Below are positions 43,809 through 54,700 of a DNA stretch of 64,000 bases, one piece after another. A program made the translations under genes and the position numbers. Origin of the DNA: Streptomyces avicenniae (lineage in GTDB: Bacteria > Actinomycetota > Actinomycetes > Streptomycetales > Streptomycetaceae); contig NZ_JOEK01000009.1 of the NCBI RefSeq assembly GCF_000719135.1, positions 496,001 through 560,000 on the forward strand, in the 5' to 3' direction. Below the pieces are notes generated by a model, which did no database searches, was not told where the DNA came from, and worked only from the letters and a program-made list of their open reading frames with translations. The number at the start of each line of letters is the position of its first letter. Within the stretch, counting starts at the first letter, position 1.

Positions 43809-44738
43809 ATGCTGAGTGAGGGCGGACGAACACTGGTGACCGGCTGGTTCAGCCTGCTGGACGGTGAGGCGACGGCGGGTGACGTGCTGGCGCAGCGCCG
43901 GGTGTGCGACGTGCTCCAGGCGCGCGGCATCCCGCACGACGTGGCGTGGAGTCCGCGGTTCCGGCCGGACGGCCTGGCGCTGGACGCGGCGCGGCCAGGG
44001 GACTACGAGCGGCTGATCTTCGTGTGCGGTCCGCTGCACGGGCCGCAGGTGGCGGGGCTGCACGAGCGGTTCGCGCACTGCCACCGCGTGGCGGTCGGCG
44101 TGTCGGTGATCGACCCGGACGACCCGGCGGTGACGGGGTTCCACGGCGTCCTCGCGCGCGACGTGGCGGACCGTGCGCCGACGCAGGACCTGTCGCTGCG
44201 CGCGCCGCGCGAGCCGGAGGTGCCGGTGGTCGGCGTGGTGCTGACGCACGGGCAGCAGGAGTACGGCGGGCGGCGCGCGCACGACGAGGTGGCGGAGCGG
44301 ATCACGGGCTGGCTGGCCGGGACGCGCTGCGCGCCGGTGATGGTCGAGACGCGCCTCGACTCGCGTGACGGGCGGCTGTGCGGCACTCCGGCGGAGCTGC
44401 TGTCGGTGCTGGGGCGGCTGGACGCCGTGGTGACGGACCGGCTGCACGGGCTGGTGCTGGCGCTGCGCGTCGGGGTGCCGCCGGTGGCGGTGGACCCGGT
44501 GCGCGGCGGGGCGAAGGTGACGGCGCAGGCGCGCGCGTGCGGCTGGCCCGCGCTCGTGGCGGCCGATCAGGTGGACGAACGGCGGCTGGACGCGTGGCTG
44601 CGCTGGTGTCTGGGGCGCGGGCGTGAGGTGGCGGGGATGCGGCGTCAGTGGCTGGGCGCGGCGTCGGACGCGGCGGACGAGCTGTCGTGGGCGCTGGGGG
44701 ACGCCGCGCGGGAGGGCCGCCGGGCGGCCGGCGCGTGA
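43809..44738 (+). CDS. Polysaccharide pyruvyl transferase family protein
   Basis: 309 residues. TLVTGWFSLLDGEATAGDVL is the opening of the PS_pyruv_trans fold; FVCGPLHGPQVAGLHERFAH, VVGVVLTHGQQEYGG and VVTDRLHGLVLALRVGVPPV (the conserved RLHG) follow. The family adds pyruvate ketals to sugars of surface polymers, or sits in related GT-B roles. It is divergent from the GT2 pair, forming a small glycan locus. No ribosome binding site; the SigB-like box 9 nt before the ATG suggests leaderless expression. Confidence 0.83.
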   Translation: MLSEGGRTLVTGWFSLLDGEATAGDVLAQRRVCDVLQARGIPHDVAWSPRFRPDGLALDAARPGDYERLIFVCGPLHGPQVAGLHERFAHCHRVAVGVSVIDPDDPAVTGFHGVLARDVADRAPTQDLSLRAPREPEVPVVGVVLTHGQQEYGGRRAHDEVAERITGWLAGTRCAPVMVETRLDSRDGRLCGTPAELLSVLGRLDAVVTDRLHGLVLALRVGVPPVAVDPVRGGAKVTAQARACGWPALVAADQVDERRLDAWLRWCLGRGREVAGMRRQWLGAASDAADELSWALGDAAREGRRAAGA

Positions 44739-44786
44739 AGCCTCGCGCGGCATGCCGGAAAAATACCGTAGTGGCTGATTTGTGAC

Positions 44787-44810
44787 GTTTGCCCCTGTCG
44801 GGCAGGGTGG
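44787..44810 (+). promoter_or_regulatory. SigB-like promoter GTTT-N14-GGGTGG before the catalase gene
   Basis: GTTT (44787-44790) and GGGTGG (44805-44810) with 14 nt between, 49 nt upstream of the catalase ATG. In S. coelicolor a large catalase is SigB-controlled, which fits. Confidence 0.5.
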
Positions 44811-44859
44811 TCCGGGAGGGCGCTCCGCCCGCCCCGACAGGGAAGGACACAGGACGCAG

Positions 44860-46983
<2,124 letters not shown>

Positions 46984-47015
46984 CCCCGCCGCGTGACCGG
47001 TACCGCCCTGTCATG

Positions 47016-47040
47016 GCATGCCGCCCCCCTCCCCGGGTAC
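47016..47040 (+). promoter_or_regulatory. SigB-like promoter GCAT-N15-GGGTAC before CBS gene
   Basis: GCAT (47016-47019) and GGGTAC (47035-47040) are 15 nt apart, 26 nt upstream of the ATG at 47067. The -10 is perfect; the -35 keeps only the G and T of GNNT. Confidence 0.45.
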
Positions 47041-47066
47041 CGCCCGGGGGGAAGGGGCGGTCTGTC

Positions 47067-47459
47067 ATGGACAGTTACGGTGCGGCGCGCGGGCGTACGG
47101 TGCGCGTCGGCGAGGTGATGACGCCGGTGGTGACGGCGCTGCGGCCGGACGCGTCGCTGGTCGAGGCGGCGCGGCTGATGCGCGACCAGGGCGTGGGCGA
47201 GGTGCTGGTCGCGCAGGACGGCGTGCTCCTCGGCATGCTGACGGACCGCGACATCACGGTGCGGGCCGTCGCCGAGGGGCTCGATCCGCTGCTGGTGCGC
47301 TGTCACGCGGTCTGCACGCCCGACCCGCTCGTGGTGGCGCCGGGCGACGAGGTGGCCGTCGCGTCACGGCTGCTGCGGGCGGCGGCGGTACGGCGCCTGC
47401 CGGTGGTGGACGGGGACACGGTCGTCGGCATGGTCTGCGCCGACGACGTGCCCGCCTGA
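47067..47459 (+). CDS. Small CBS-pair protein
   Basis: 130 residues made of two CBS domains: VGEVMTPVVTALRPDASLVE with GVGEVLVAQDGVLLGMLTDR, then VCTPDPLVVAPGDEVAVASR with AVRRLPVVDGDTVVGMV. The pair binds adenosine nucleotides and usually senses energy state. There is no attached catalytic domain, so it is a stand-alone regulator. GGAAGGGG precedes the ATG. It follows the catalase gene with its own SigB-like box and is convergent with NDH-2. Confidence 0.87.
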   Translation: MDSYGAARGRTVRVGEVMTPVVTALRPDASLVEAARLMRDQGVGEVLVAQDGVLLGMLTDRDITVRAVAEGLDPLLVRCHAVCTPDPLVVAPGDEVAVASRLLRAAAVRRLPVVDGDTVVGMVCADDVPA

Positions 47460-47477
47460 CCGCCACCGTAGGGGCGT

Positions 47478-48842
47478 TCAGGCCGCGTCGCGGCCCTGCC
47501 CCGCCTCCTCGCCCGCCGCCTGCCTGCCCGACCCCTGGTCACGGAAGACGCGCGCCAGCTCGGGGCTCGCCGAGTCGATCGGCACCGAGCCCGAGCGGAC
47601 CATCCCGAGCTGCACCGCCTGCCGCGGCTGGACGGCCTCCAGCAGCCAGTCCGCCGCCACGCGCACGCGGTTCCCCGGCATCGCCAGCAGGTGGTAGCCG
47701 CGCGTCACGGCCCCGGCGAGCGGCCCCGACAGCGAGACGTGCAGCGGGTTGGCCGCCGCCTGGAACCCGCCGAGGTCCACGACGAACCCCCGGTCGTGGT
47801 GCAGGTAGGGGCGGCGCTCGGCCATGCCGTACAGCGCGGCGACGTTACGCGCCGCCGTCCTGCCGTGGCGCCACGCGTGCTGCGCCGTCATGGGCGTGAC
47901 GGACCCGGGCTTCGTCATGTCGGGCACGGCCGCCGCGTCGCCGCAGGCGAACACCTCGGGGTGGCCCGGCACGTTCAGGAACTCGTCCACGCACACCCGG
48001 CCGCGCTCGGTGGGCAGCCCGACGTCGGCGACCAGCGGGTCGGGGCGGACGCCGACGCACCAGATCAGCGTGCGCGTGTCCATCGCCGAGTCGTCGGTCA
48101 GGACGATCCCGTCGTGCCTGGCCTCCTTGACGGAGGTCTTCATCCGCACGTCCACACCGCGCTGCCGCAGCACGCGGTCGGCGGTGCGGGAGAGCCGTTC
48201 GTCCAGCTCGGGCAGGACGCGCGGCGCGACGTCCAGCAGCGTCCAGCGCGGCCTGACGGCCCGCCGCCCGTCCTTGCGGCGCGCCAGCGAGTCGGCGAAC
48301 ATCGCGCCGTGCGCGGCCAGCTCGGTCCCGGTGTACCCGGCGCCGACGACGACGAAGTTGCTGCGCGCGCGGGCCTCGGCCGGGTCGTCCGCGCCCGCCG
48401 CAAGCTCCAGCTGCCTGACGATGTGGTCCCGCAGGTACAGCGCCTCGGGCAGGCCGCGGAAGCCGCGCGCGTGCTCGGCGACGCCGGGGATCGGCAGCAG
48501 CCTGCTGACGCTGCCCACGGACAGGACGAGCGTGTCGTACGACAGCTCGCCCTGGCCGTCCTCGGGGTCGGTGTAGCGCACGCGCTTGGCGTCCAGGTCC
48601 ACGCCGTGCGCCTCGCCGAGCACCAGCCGCACGCCCGGCAGCGTCCCGGTGAGGGAGACGGTGACCCGCCGTGGCTCCAGGATTCCGGCGGCGACCTGCG
48701 GCAGCAGCGGCAGGTAGAGGAAGTAGTCGGTCGGGTTCAGGAGGACGATGTCCAGCTTGCCCCGGGCGCGGCGGGCCAGGGTCCTGGCGGTCTGGTAACC
48801 GGCGAATCCCGCTCCGACGATCACCACTCGCGAGCGACTCAT
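47478..48842 (-). CDS. Type II NADH:quinone oxidoreductase-like flavoprotein (NDH-2)
   Basis: 454 residues. FAD motif VVIVGAGFAGYQTARTLARR (about 6-25), NADH motif FVVVGAGYTGTELAAHGAMF (about 163-182), EVFACGDAAAVPDM, TPMTAQHAWRHGRTAARNVA, and a C-terminal amphipathic membrane-anchoring part (LAGAVTRGYHLLAMPGNRVR). It transfers electrons from NADH to menaquinone without pumping protons. Variation in the C-terminus leaves a broader oxidoreductase role possible. A SigB-like promoter lies upstream on this strand. The C-tail is Gln/Gly/Glu-rich. Confidence 0.87.
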   Translation of the reverse strand: MSRSRVVIVGAGFAGYQTARTLARRARGKLDIVLLNPTDYFLYLPLLPQVAAGILEPRRVTVSLTGTLPGVRLVLGEAHGVDLDAKRVRYTDPEDGQGELSYDTLVLSVGSVSRLLPIPGVAEHARGFRGLPEALYLRDHIVRQLELAAGADDPAEARARSNFVVVGAGYTGTELAAHGAMFADSLARRKDGRRAVRPRWTLLDVAPRVLPELDERLSRTADRVLRQRGVDVRMKTSVKEARHDGIVLTDDSAMDTRTLIWCVGVRPDPLVADVGLPTERGRVCVDEFLNVPGHPEVFACGDAAAVPDMTKPGSVTPMTAQHAWRHGRTAARNVAALYGMAERRPYLHHDRGFVVDLGGFQAAANPLHVSLSGPLAGAVTRGYHLLAMPGNRVRVAADWLLEAVQPRQAVQLGMVRSGSVPIDSASPELARVFRDQGSGRQAAGEEAGQGRDAA

Positions 48843-48907
48843 GCCTTCCGCCTCCTCACGGCTCGGCCTGGTGGGTGGGACACCCTCGACGGCGTGAAAC
48901 ACGCCGA

Positions 48908-48932
48908 GTACCCCCTGGCCGCGCCGCTACCC
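48908..48932 (-). promoter_or_regulatory. SigB-like promoter GGGT-N15-GGGTAC before NDH-2
   Basis: On the minus strand GGGT (48929-48932) and GGGTAC (48908-48913) are 15 nt apart, 65 nt upstream of the NDH-2 ATG. The -10 is perfect; the -35 fits GNNT only. Confidence 0.4.
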
Positions 48933-48945
48933 GCGCGCCGGGCGG

Positions 48946-49569
48946 TCAGCCGCCCGACTCGCCGTCCGCGCCCTGCGTGGCGTAAGGACCCGGCCCGGCC
49001 TTGCGGCGCAGGTGCTGCGGCAGGCCGACCCACGTGACCAGGCAGAGCAGGAACGCGGTCGAGCCGACCGCGATGCCCGCCGCACGGCCGAAGACGACGT
49101 CCACGACGAGCAGCAGCGCGCCGGTCAGCGACAGCCCGAGCGCCGCGAGCCCGGCGCCCGCGAGCCGGGAGGAGGTGTCCACGATGGTGCGTTTGGCGCC
49201 GAGGCCGAAGAGCTGCCGGTGCATGGCGGCCGGGGCCGTGAACATGACGGTGGCGACGAGGGCGAGCAGCAGCGTCGTGACGTACATGACGCGCTGGGCC
49301 GTGTCCAGCTCGGGGAAGCGGGCGCTGAACGCGAGGGTGAGGAGGAACGCGAAGAGCATCTGGACGCCGGTCTGGGTGACGCGGAGTTCCTGGAGCAGCT
49401 CGGCGAAGTTGCGGTCCGCGCGCTCCATGGGTGTCTCGTCGCGGAGCGCGGCGACGCCGTCGTGGCCCTCCCCGCCCTCTCCCCTGTGCACCGGATTGCC
49501 TCTGGCGTGGCGCTCCTCGCGGGGTCTGCCGTCGTTGCTCTCTCTGCCGTCCATGGCGTCATCGTGCAT
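48946..49569 (-). CDS. DUF6328 family membrane protein
   Basis: 207 residues. An acidic/basic hydrophilic N-terminus of about 50 residues is followed by RADRNFAELLQELRVTQTGV, the conserved start of DUF6328, and four hydrophobic segments (FAFLLTLAFSARF, YVTTLLLALVATVMFTAP, AALGLSLTGALLLVVDVV, GIAVGSTAFLLCLVTWV). Members are small actinobacterial membrane proteins of unknown role, sometimes labelled sodium:proton antiporter-like. GGAGAAGGGGAG precedes the ATG. Upstream of NDH-2 on the same strand with 103 bp between. Confidence 0.82.
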   Translation of the reverse strand: MHDDAMDGRESNDGRPREERHARGNPVHRGEGGEGHDGVAALRDETPMERADRNFAELLQELRVTQTGVQMLFAFLLTLAFSARFPELDTAQRVMYVTTLLLALVATVMFTAPAAMHRQLFGLGAKRTIVDTSSRLAGAGLAALGLSLTGALLLVVDVVFGRAAGIAVGSTAFLLCLVTWVGLPQHLRRKAGPGPYATQGADGESGG

Positions 49570-49760
49570 GGGCCGTCTCCCCTTCTCCTGTCAGGCACGA
49601 GCGCCCGACCGTGGGGCGGAACGTTTCTCCGGCCCCGGACGCCGGACGCCGGTGTGGCTGCGGTCCACAGCACGCACCACCTGCTGCCCCCGCCGCCCGC
49701 CCCGAAACCCGGCGGCCGTGGCGGCGGCACGGCCGGGCGGGTGAGCGGGCGCGCGGGCCG

Positions 49761-49785
49761 GTTTCGCCCGGGCGCCCCAGGGGAC
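49761..49785 (+). promoter_or_regulatory. Possible SigB-like promoter GTTT-N15-GGGGAC
   Basis: GTTT (49761-49764) and GGGGAC (49780-49785), 15 nt apart, 44 nt upstream of the FAD/4Fe-4S dehydrogenase start. It shares GTTTCGCCCGG with the box at 43775. It lies in a very GC-rich stretch, so a chance match is possible. The rest of the 260-bp gap shows nothing else recognisable. Confidence 0.35.
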
Positions 49786-49829
49786 TCGCGGCCCTCCCCA
49801 GCCGCCCGCCGTGACCGCCAGGAGGACCC

Positions 49830-52800
49830 GTGGAGCCGATCGAACTGCCGATGCCCGCCGTCCGCCGCCCCGCGCCGGAGCCGGACGTCCGCGCGCTGGA
49901 GAAGGCCCTGCGGCAACGGGTGGACGGCGACGTCAGGTTCGACAGCGGCACCCGCGCGGCGTACGCCACCGACGCGTCGAACTACCGGCGCGTCCCCTAC
50001 GGCGTGGTCATGCCCCGCACCCCGGAGGCCGCCGTCGAGGCGGTCGCGGTGTGCCGCGAGTTCGACGCGCCGCTGCTGTCGCGCGGCGGCGGGACGAGCC
50101 TGGCCGGGGAGTGCTGCAACGCGGCCGTCGTCCTCGACTGGAGCCGGTACTGCGACCGGCTCATCTCGCTCGACCCGGAGGCGCGGCGCTGCGTGGTGGA
50201 GCCGGGGATCGTCCTGGACGACCTGAACCGGCAGCTCGCCCCGTACGGCCTCCAGTACGGCCCCAGGCCCGCCACGCACGCCAACTGCACGCTCGGCGGC
50301 ATGATCGGCAACAACTCGTGCGGCTCCACGGCCCAGGCGTACGGCAAGGTCGTGGACAACCTGCACCGGCTCGAAGTCCTCACCTACGACGGGCTGCGCC
50401 TGTGGGTCGGCCGCACGCCGGACGAGGAGCTGGCGCGCCTCGCGGCGGGCGACGGCCGGGAGGCCGAGATCTACCGGCAGCTGGCCGCGCTGCGCGACCG
50501 GTACGGCGACGCGGTGCGCGCGGGCTTCCCCGACATCCCCCGGCGCGTGTCGGGCTACAACCTGGACTCGCTGCTGCCCGAGCACGGCTTCGACGTCGCC
50601 GGGCTGCTGACCGGCTCGGAGTCCACGCTCGTGACGGTGCTGCGCGCCGAGCTTGAGCTGGTCCCGCTGCCGGGCCACACGGCGCTCGTCGTCGTGGGCT
50701 TCCCCGACATCGCGACGGCCGCCGACCACGTGCCCGCGCTGCTGCGGCACGCGCCGCACGCGCTGGAGGGCGTGGACCACGAACTGGTCGTCTCCGAGCG
50801 CCGCGAGCACCTGCACCCGGAGGCGCTGGGCCTGCTGCCGCACGGCTCGGCGTACCTGATGGCCGTCCTCGCGGGCGACACGGAGGACGAGACGGGCGAC
50901 AAGGCGCGCGCGCTGATCGCCGACCTGCCGGACGGCCTGGACCACACCTGGTACCACGACAGGCGGCACATGGACGAGCTGATGCTCGTGCGCGAGTCGG
51001 CCCTCGGCGCCACCGCGCACGCGCCGGGGCGGCCCGACGCGTGGGAGGGCTGGGAGGACGCGGCGCTGCCGGTGGAGCGGCTGGGCGAGTACCTGCGGGA
51101 GGTCGGCGCGCTGTGGGAGGAGTTCGGGTACGAACGGCCGTCCGTCTACGGCCACTTCGGGCAGGGCTGCGTGCACAACCGCATCCCGTTCGACCTGGCG
51201 TCCGAGGAGGGCGTGGCGCGGATGCGGGCGTTCGTGGAGCGCGCGGCCGACCTCGTCGTACGGCTCGGTGGCTCGCTGTCCGGCGAGCACGGGGACGGGC
51301 AGTCGCGCGGCGAGCTGCTTGAGCGGATGTACGGGCGGGAGCTGGTCGAGGGCTTCGAGCGGCTGAAGTCGCTGTTCGACCCGCGCGGGCGGATGAACCC
51401 GGGCAAGGTCGTCGTGCCCGACCGGCTGGACGAGCACCTGCGGCTCGGCGCGGACTACCGGCCGTGGGAGCCCGAGGTGGCGTTCGCCTACGCGGACGAC
51501 GAGGGGAGCTTCAGCCAGGCGGCGCTGCGCTGCGTCGGGGTGGGGCGCTGCCGTTCGTCGCGCGGCGGGGTGATGTGCCCGAGCTACCGGGCGACGCGCG
51601 AGGAGGAGCACTCGACGCGCGGCAGGGCGCGGCTGCTGTTCGAGATGCTGCGGAACGGCTCGCCCGTGGACGGCGGCTGGCGTTCGCCCGAGGTGCGGGA
51701 CGCGCTGGACCTGTGCCTGGCGTGCAAGGGCTGCAAGGCGGACTGCCCTGTCGGTGTCGATATGGCGACGTACAAGGCGGAGTTCCTGCACCACCACTAC
51801 GCGGGCAGGCCGCGTCCGCTCGCGCACTACTCGATGGGCTGGCTCCCGGCGGTGGCGCGGGTGGCGGGGGTGGCGCCGCGTGTGGTGAACGCGCTGGCGG
51901 GCGTGCCGCTGCTGGCGCGCGTGGCGAAGGCGGCGGGCGGGATCGCGCCGGAGCGGGACATCCCGGTGTTCGCGGAGCAGCGGTTCACGGCGTGGTGGCG
52001 CGAGCGCGGCGGGCCGCGCGGGGACGGGCGGCGGGGCGAGGTCGTGGTGTGGCCCGACACGTTCACGGAGAACTTCCACCCGGCCGTGGGCCGGGCGGCG
52101 GTCGAGGTGCTGGAGGCGGCCGGGTTCCGGGTCAAGGTGCCGCGGGCGGCGGTCTGCTGCGGTCTGACATGGATCTCGACGGGCCAGCTGGGCATCGCGC
52201 GGCGCGTCCTCGCGCACACGGTGGACGTGCTGCGCGAGGACCTGCGGCGCGGCGTGCCGGTGGTGGGCCTGGAGCCGAGCTGCACGACGGTCTTCCGCTC
52301 GCAGGCGGCCGAACTGCTGCCTGACGACCCGGACGCGCGGCTGCTGTGCGAGCAGACGCGGACGTTCGCCGAGCTGCTGGGCGAGCGGGCGGCGGACTGG
52401 GAGCCCCCGGCGGTGGACGCGCGTGCCCTCGTGCAGCGGCACTGCCACCAGTACGCCGTCCTCGGCTTCGACGCCGACCGCGAGCTGATGCGCAGGGCGG
52501 GCGTGGACGCCGATGTGCTGGACTCGGGCTGCTGCGGCCTGGCGGGCGACTTCGGGTTCGAGCGGGGGCACTACGAGGTGTCGATGGCGTGCGCCGAGGC
52601 GGGGCTGCTGCCCGCCGTGCGGGAGGCCGGGGAGGACACGCTCGTGCTGGCGGACGGTTTCAGCTGCCGCACGCAGGTCGAGCAGGCGGGCACGGGCCAC
52701 GCGGCGCCGCTGCACGTGGCCGAGGTGCTGGCCGCCGCGCTGCGCGGCGAGCCGGTGACGGCGGACCGCCCCGCGGCGCCCGAGATGCGCGCGCTGCTGC

Positions 52801-52883
52801 CGGTGGCGGCTGCGGCGGGCGCGGCGGCGGCGCTGTCGCTCGTCCTGCGCGCCACGCGCCGCACGGCACCGCCGGTGCGCTGA
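49830..52883 (+). CDS. Fused FAD-linked oxidase / 4Fe-4S (GlcD-GlcF-type) 2-hydroxyacid dehydrogenase
   Basis: 1017 residues from a GTG with GGAGGA upstream. Residues about 45-260 are the PCMH FAD-binding domain (MPRTPEAAVEAVAVCREFDA, LLSRGGGTSLAGECCN, LGGMIGNNSCGSTAQAYGK), about 280-545 the C-terminal FAD-oxidase domain ending in FDPRGRMNPGKVV. Then come two iron-sulfur motifs (CVGVGRCRSSRGGVMCPSY, LCLACKGCKADCPVG) and two CCG domains (AVCCGLTW, GCCGLAG). It is the large fused D-lactate/glycolate-type dehydrogenase, passing electrons to the quinone pool. The C-terminus has a hydrophobic segment (LLPVAAAAGAAAALSLVLR) that may anchor it. Substrate not determinable. Confidence 0.9.
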   Translation: MEPIELPMPAVRRPAPEPDVRALEKALRQRVDGDVRFDSGTRAAYATDASNYRRVPYGVVMPRTPEAAVEAVAVCREFDAPLLSRGGGTSLAGECCNAAVVLDWSRYCDRLISLDPEARRCVVEPGIVLDDLNRQLAPYGLQYGPRPATHANCTLGGMIGNNSCGSTAQAYGKVVDNLHRLEVLTYDGLRLWVGRTPDEELARLAAGDGREAEIYRQLAALRDRYGDAVRAGFPDIPRRVSGYNLDSLLPEHGFDVAGLLTGSESTLVTVLRAELELVPLPGHTALVVVGFPDIATAADHVPALLRHAPHALEGVDHELVVSERREHLHPEALGLLPHGSAYLMAVLAGDTEDETGDKARALIADLPDGLDHTWYHDRRHMDELMLVRESALGATAHAPGRPDAWEGWEDAALPVERLGEYLREVGALWEEFGYERPSVYGHFGQGCVHNRIPFDLASEEGVARMRAFVERAADLVVRLGGSLSGEHGDGQSRGELLERMYGRELVEGFERLKSLFDPRGRMNPGKVVVPDRLDEHLRLGADYRPWEPEVAFAYADDEGSFSQAALRCVGVGRCRSSRGGVMCPSYRATREEEHSTRGRARLLFEMLRNGSPVDGGWRSPEVRDALDLCLACKGCKADCPVGVDMATYKAEFLHHHYAGRPRPLAHYSMGWLPAVARVAGVAPRVVNALAGVPLLARVAKAAGGIAPERDIPVFAEQRFTAWWRERGGPRGDGRRGEVVVWPDTFTENFHPAVGRAAVEVLEAAGFRVKVPRAAVCCGLTWISTGQLGIARRVLAHTVDVLREDLRRGVPVVGLEPSCTTVFRSQAAELLPDDPDARLLCEQTRTFAELLGERAADWEPPAVDARALVQRHCHQYAVLGFDADRELMRRAGVDADVLDSGCCGLAGDFGFERGHYEVSMACAEAGLLPAVREAGEDTLVLADGFSCRTQVEQAGTGHAAPLHVAEVLAAALRGEPVTADRPAAPEMRALLPVAAAAGAAAALSLVLRATRRTAPPVR

Positions 52884-52907
52884 CGCCGCCACCCACCGCC
52901 CGGCGGA

Positions 52908-52934
52908 TTAGCACTGAAATTCGCGCTAGCACTC
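52908..52934. repeat. Direct repeats TTAGCACTg and CTAGCACTC, half-CIRCE-like
   Basis: TAGCACT occurs at 52909-52915 and 52927-52933, 18 bp apart, in the 128-bp gap before the zinc-ribbon gene. Each resembles one arm of the HrcA/CIRCE element (TTAGCACTC-N9-GAGTGCTAA), but the inverted partner arm is missing. Could be a diverged heat-shock control site or unrelated. Confidence 0.4.
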
Positions 52935-53011
52935 TCCGGTGAATGCCGAAATGACCGGTGCACGGTGTTTGTTACGGTGCGGACTCCCTAGCACCGAGCG
53001 GCGGAGAGGCC

Positions 53012-53362
53012 ATGGCGCGCACGTGCCCGGATTGCGACACCCCGAGGGCCATCTCGGTCTGCTTCTCCGCCGAGGGGAACTTCCTTTTCCCCTGCGTCCG
53101 CTGCGGCTGGGTGCCGGTGGTGATGCCGGGCGGCGCCGAGATCCGCGCCAACCGCCCCTGCCCGACGTACGGCTGCCCCGGCTCGACGGCCGACGTCTTC
53201 ACGTTCGGCGGCCTCGGCTCGCTGGACGCGGTCAGGTCCGAGGCGTGCATGGCCTGTTACGCGGGCCGCCGCGCCCCGTACGCGGCGCCGCCGCCCCCGG
53301 ACCGCACCCTCGTGCAGAGCCCGTTCGGCCACCCCGCGTACCTCCCCCGCACCCGCCTGTGA
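53012..53362 (+). CDS. Cys-rich zinc-ribbon protein of unknown function
   Basis: 116 residues from the ATG with GGAGAGG upstream. Cysteine pairs ARTCPDCDTPR, FLFPCVRCGW, RPCPTYGCPGS and EACMACYAGR can hold two zinc ions. No other recognisable domain; the C-tail is Pro-rich (YAAPPPPDRT). I reject a longer start at 52958, whose added residues precede the strong ribosome binding site. It may be a nucleic-acid or protein-binding knuckle protein. It sits alone after the dehydrogenase gene with TAGCACT repeats upstream. Confidence 0.7.
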   Translation: MARTCPDCDTPRAISVCFSAEGNFLFPCVRCGWVPVVMPGGAEIRANRPCPTYGCPGSTADVFTFGGLGSLDAVRSEACMACYAGRRAPYAAPPPPDRTLVQSPFGHPAYLPRTRL

Positions 53363-53380
53363 CCGGCCGCGCGGGCGGCG

Positions 53381-53773
53381 TCAGCGCCGCCTACGGGCCT
53401 CGCGCTCCGCGCGCCTCGCGGCGCGGTCGGCGGCCTTGCGCGCCGCCCGCTCCTCCTTCTCGCGCTCACGGGCCGCCACCTGCGCCCGCTTCACCTCGTC
53501 GCTGTCGTGGAGCAGTTCGACGGCCGAGAAGCGGCTGCCGTAGCTGCGCATGGACCCCTCACTCACCATCAGGAACCCGTCGGCGGTCCTGAAGAGCCGC
53601 GTCCGCGTCGGGCTGAGCGGATGGCGCGGCGCGTGGGCGCGGGCGACGGCCTCCAGACGTGCCATCGCCTCCTCCCGCGTGCCGGTGAAGTGTTCGAGCA
53701 CGGTCGCGACGGTCAGCCGGTTGTCCCCCGACCCGGCGGTCTCCTCCACGACCAGACCCCACCGCTCCGCCAT
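53381..53773 (-). CDS. Conserved small protein with charged coiled-coil tail, function unknown
   Basis: 130 residues. MAERWGLVVEETAGSGDNRL and VATVLEHFTGTREEAMARLE form a small alpha/beta domain, RTRLFRTADGFLMVSEGSMR continues it. The last 40 residues (EVKRAQVAAREREKEERAAR and onward) are an Arg/Glu/Ala-rich helix, probably a coiled coil. This type is widespread in Streptomyces with no assigned role. Convergent with the zinc-ribbon gene (18-bp gap); no ribosome binding site stronger than GGAGGG. Confidence 0.72.
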   Translation of the reverse strand: MAERWGLVVEETAGSGDNRLTVATVLEHFTGTREEAMARLEAVARAHAPRHPLSPTRTRLFRTADGFLMVSEGSMRSYGSRFSAVELLHDSDEVKRAQVAAREREKEERAARKAADRAARRAEREARRRR

Positions 53774-53860
53774 GTGACCCTCCCTCCCGCGCCCCCGGCG
53801 CGCGACGTCCCCGCCCGCTGATCATGCCCGCCACACGGCGGTTCACCACGCAGTCCGCCC

Positions 53861-54700
53861 TCAGCCCTGGACCCGCCGGGCGAAGCGGCGCAGCGCGAGG
53901 TGGCCGAGGGCCGCCGTGCCGACGGTGAGGGCCGTCAGGTACGCCCAGGCGGGCATGTGGCCGGTGGACGGGGTGAGCGCGGCGCGCAGGCCCTCGCTCA
54001 TGTAGACGAGCGGGTTCGCGAGCGTCGCGATCTGCACCCAGCCGATCGAATCCAGCGCGGTCCAGGGGTAGTAGACGCAGCCGAGCATGGTCCCCGCGGC
54101 CAGGAGCAGGCCGAGCAGCGCGCCGAACGCGGAGGCGTCGATCGCGGTGCCGAGCAGCAGCCCGAGCGTGGCGGCGAGCAGCGCGCTGAGCACCAGGGTG
54201 AGCACGAGCAGCGGCCAGTTCCCGACGTGCGTCTCGGGCGCGCTCCCCGGCGCGTGGACGAGCCGGACGACCGGCACGACGACGAGGGAGGAGACCAGGC
54301 CGAACAGCGCCGACGACGTGATCTTCTGGAGCCCCAGGGCCCGCAGCGACAGCGGCGCGAGGGCCCGGTCGGTGATCTCGCGGCCCGGCCCCAGCTCGGC
54401 GGCCAGCGGCCCGGTGACGGACATGATGCTCTGGAGCGTCAGCGTGCTGGCTATCAGGCCGGGCAGCAGGATCGTGGAGAAGGACGTCTCCCCGCCCAGG
54501 CCGCTGCCGATGCTGGGCATCACGTAGGCGAAGGCGAACGTGAACAGCAGCGGCTGGAGCCCGACCTGCAACAGGAGCGCGGGCAGGTTGCGGCGCAGGA
54601 CGTGCAGGTCACGGGCGGTCAGCGCGACGTAGGCGTGCCAGGCGGCGCGGCGCGACGACGGCGCGCGCGGGGTGGTGGGGCGGGTCTCGGTGAGGGTCAT
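53861..54700 (-). CDS. ABC-2 type transporter permease (DrrB-like)
   Basis: 279 residues with six hydrophobic segments (LLLQVGLQPLLFTFAFAYVM, ILLPGLIASTLTLQSIMSVT, ITSSALFGLVSSLVVVPVV, LLVLTLVLSALLAATLGLLL, AFGALLGLLLAAGTMLGCVY, YLTALTVGTAALGHLALR). NPLVYMSEGLRAAL is the ABC-2 signature. Its ATG overlaps the stop of the ATPase gene (ATGA). Together they form a DrrAB-type exporter for a drug or lipid-like compound. Third gene of the MarR-led operon. Confidence 0.9.
   Translation of the reverse strand: MTLTETRPTTPRAPSSRRAAWHAYVALTARDLHVLRRNLPALLLQVGLQPLLFTFAFAYVMPSIGSGLGGETSFSTILLPGLIASTLTLQSIMSVTGPLAAELGPGREITDRALAPLSLRALGLQKITSSALFGLVSSLVVVPVVRLVHAPGSAPETHVGNWPLLVLTLVLSALLAATLGLLLGTAIDASAFGALLGLLLAAGTMLGCVYYPWTALDSIGWVQIATLANPLVYMSEGLRAALTPSTGHMPAWAYLTALTVGTAALGHLALRRFARRVQG

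Noticed and set aside
49125..52892. A 1255-codon minus-strand frame
   Set aside because: Antisense of the FAD/4Fe-4S dehydrogenase; composition is that of a third-position GC shadow.
53381..53773. Highly basic tail as a nucleoid protein
   Set aside because: The tail is balanced Arg/Glu/Ala coiled-coil-like and lacks Lys/Ala/Pro histone-type repeats.
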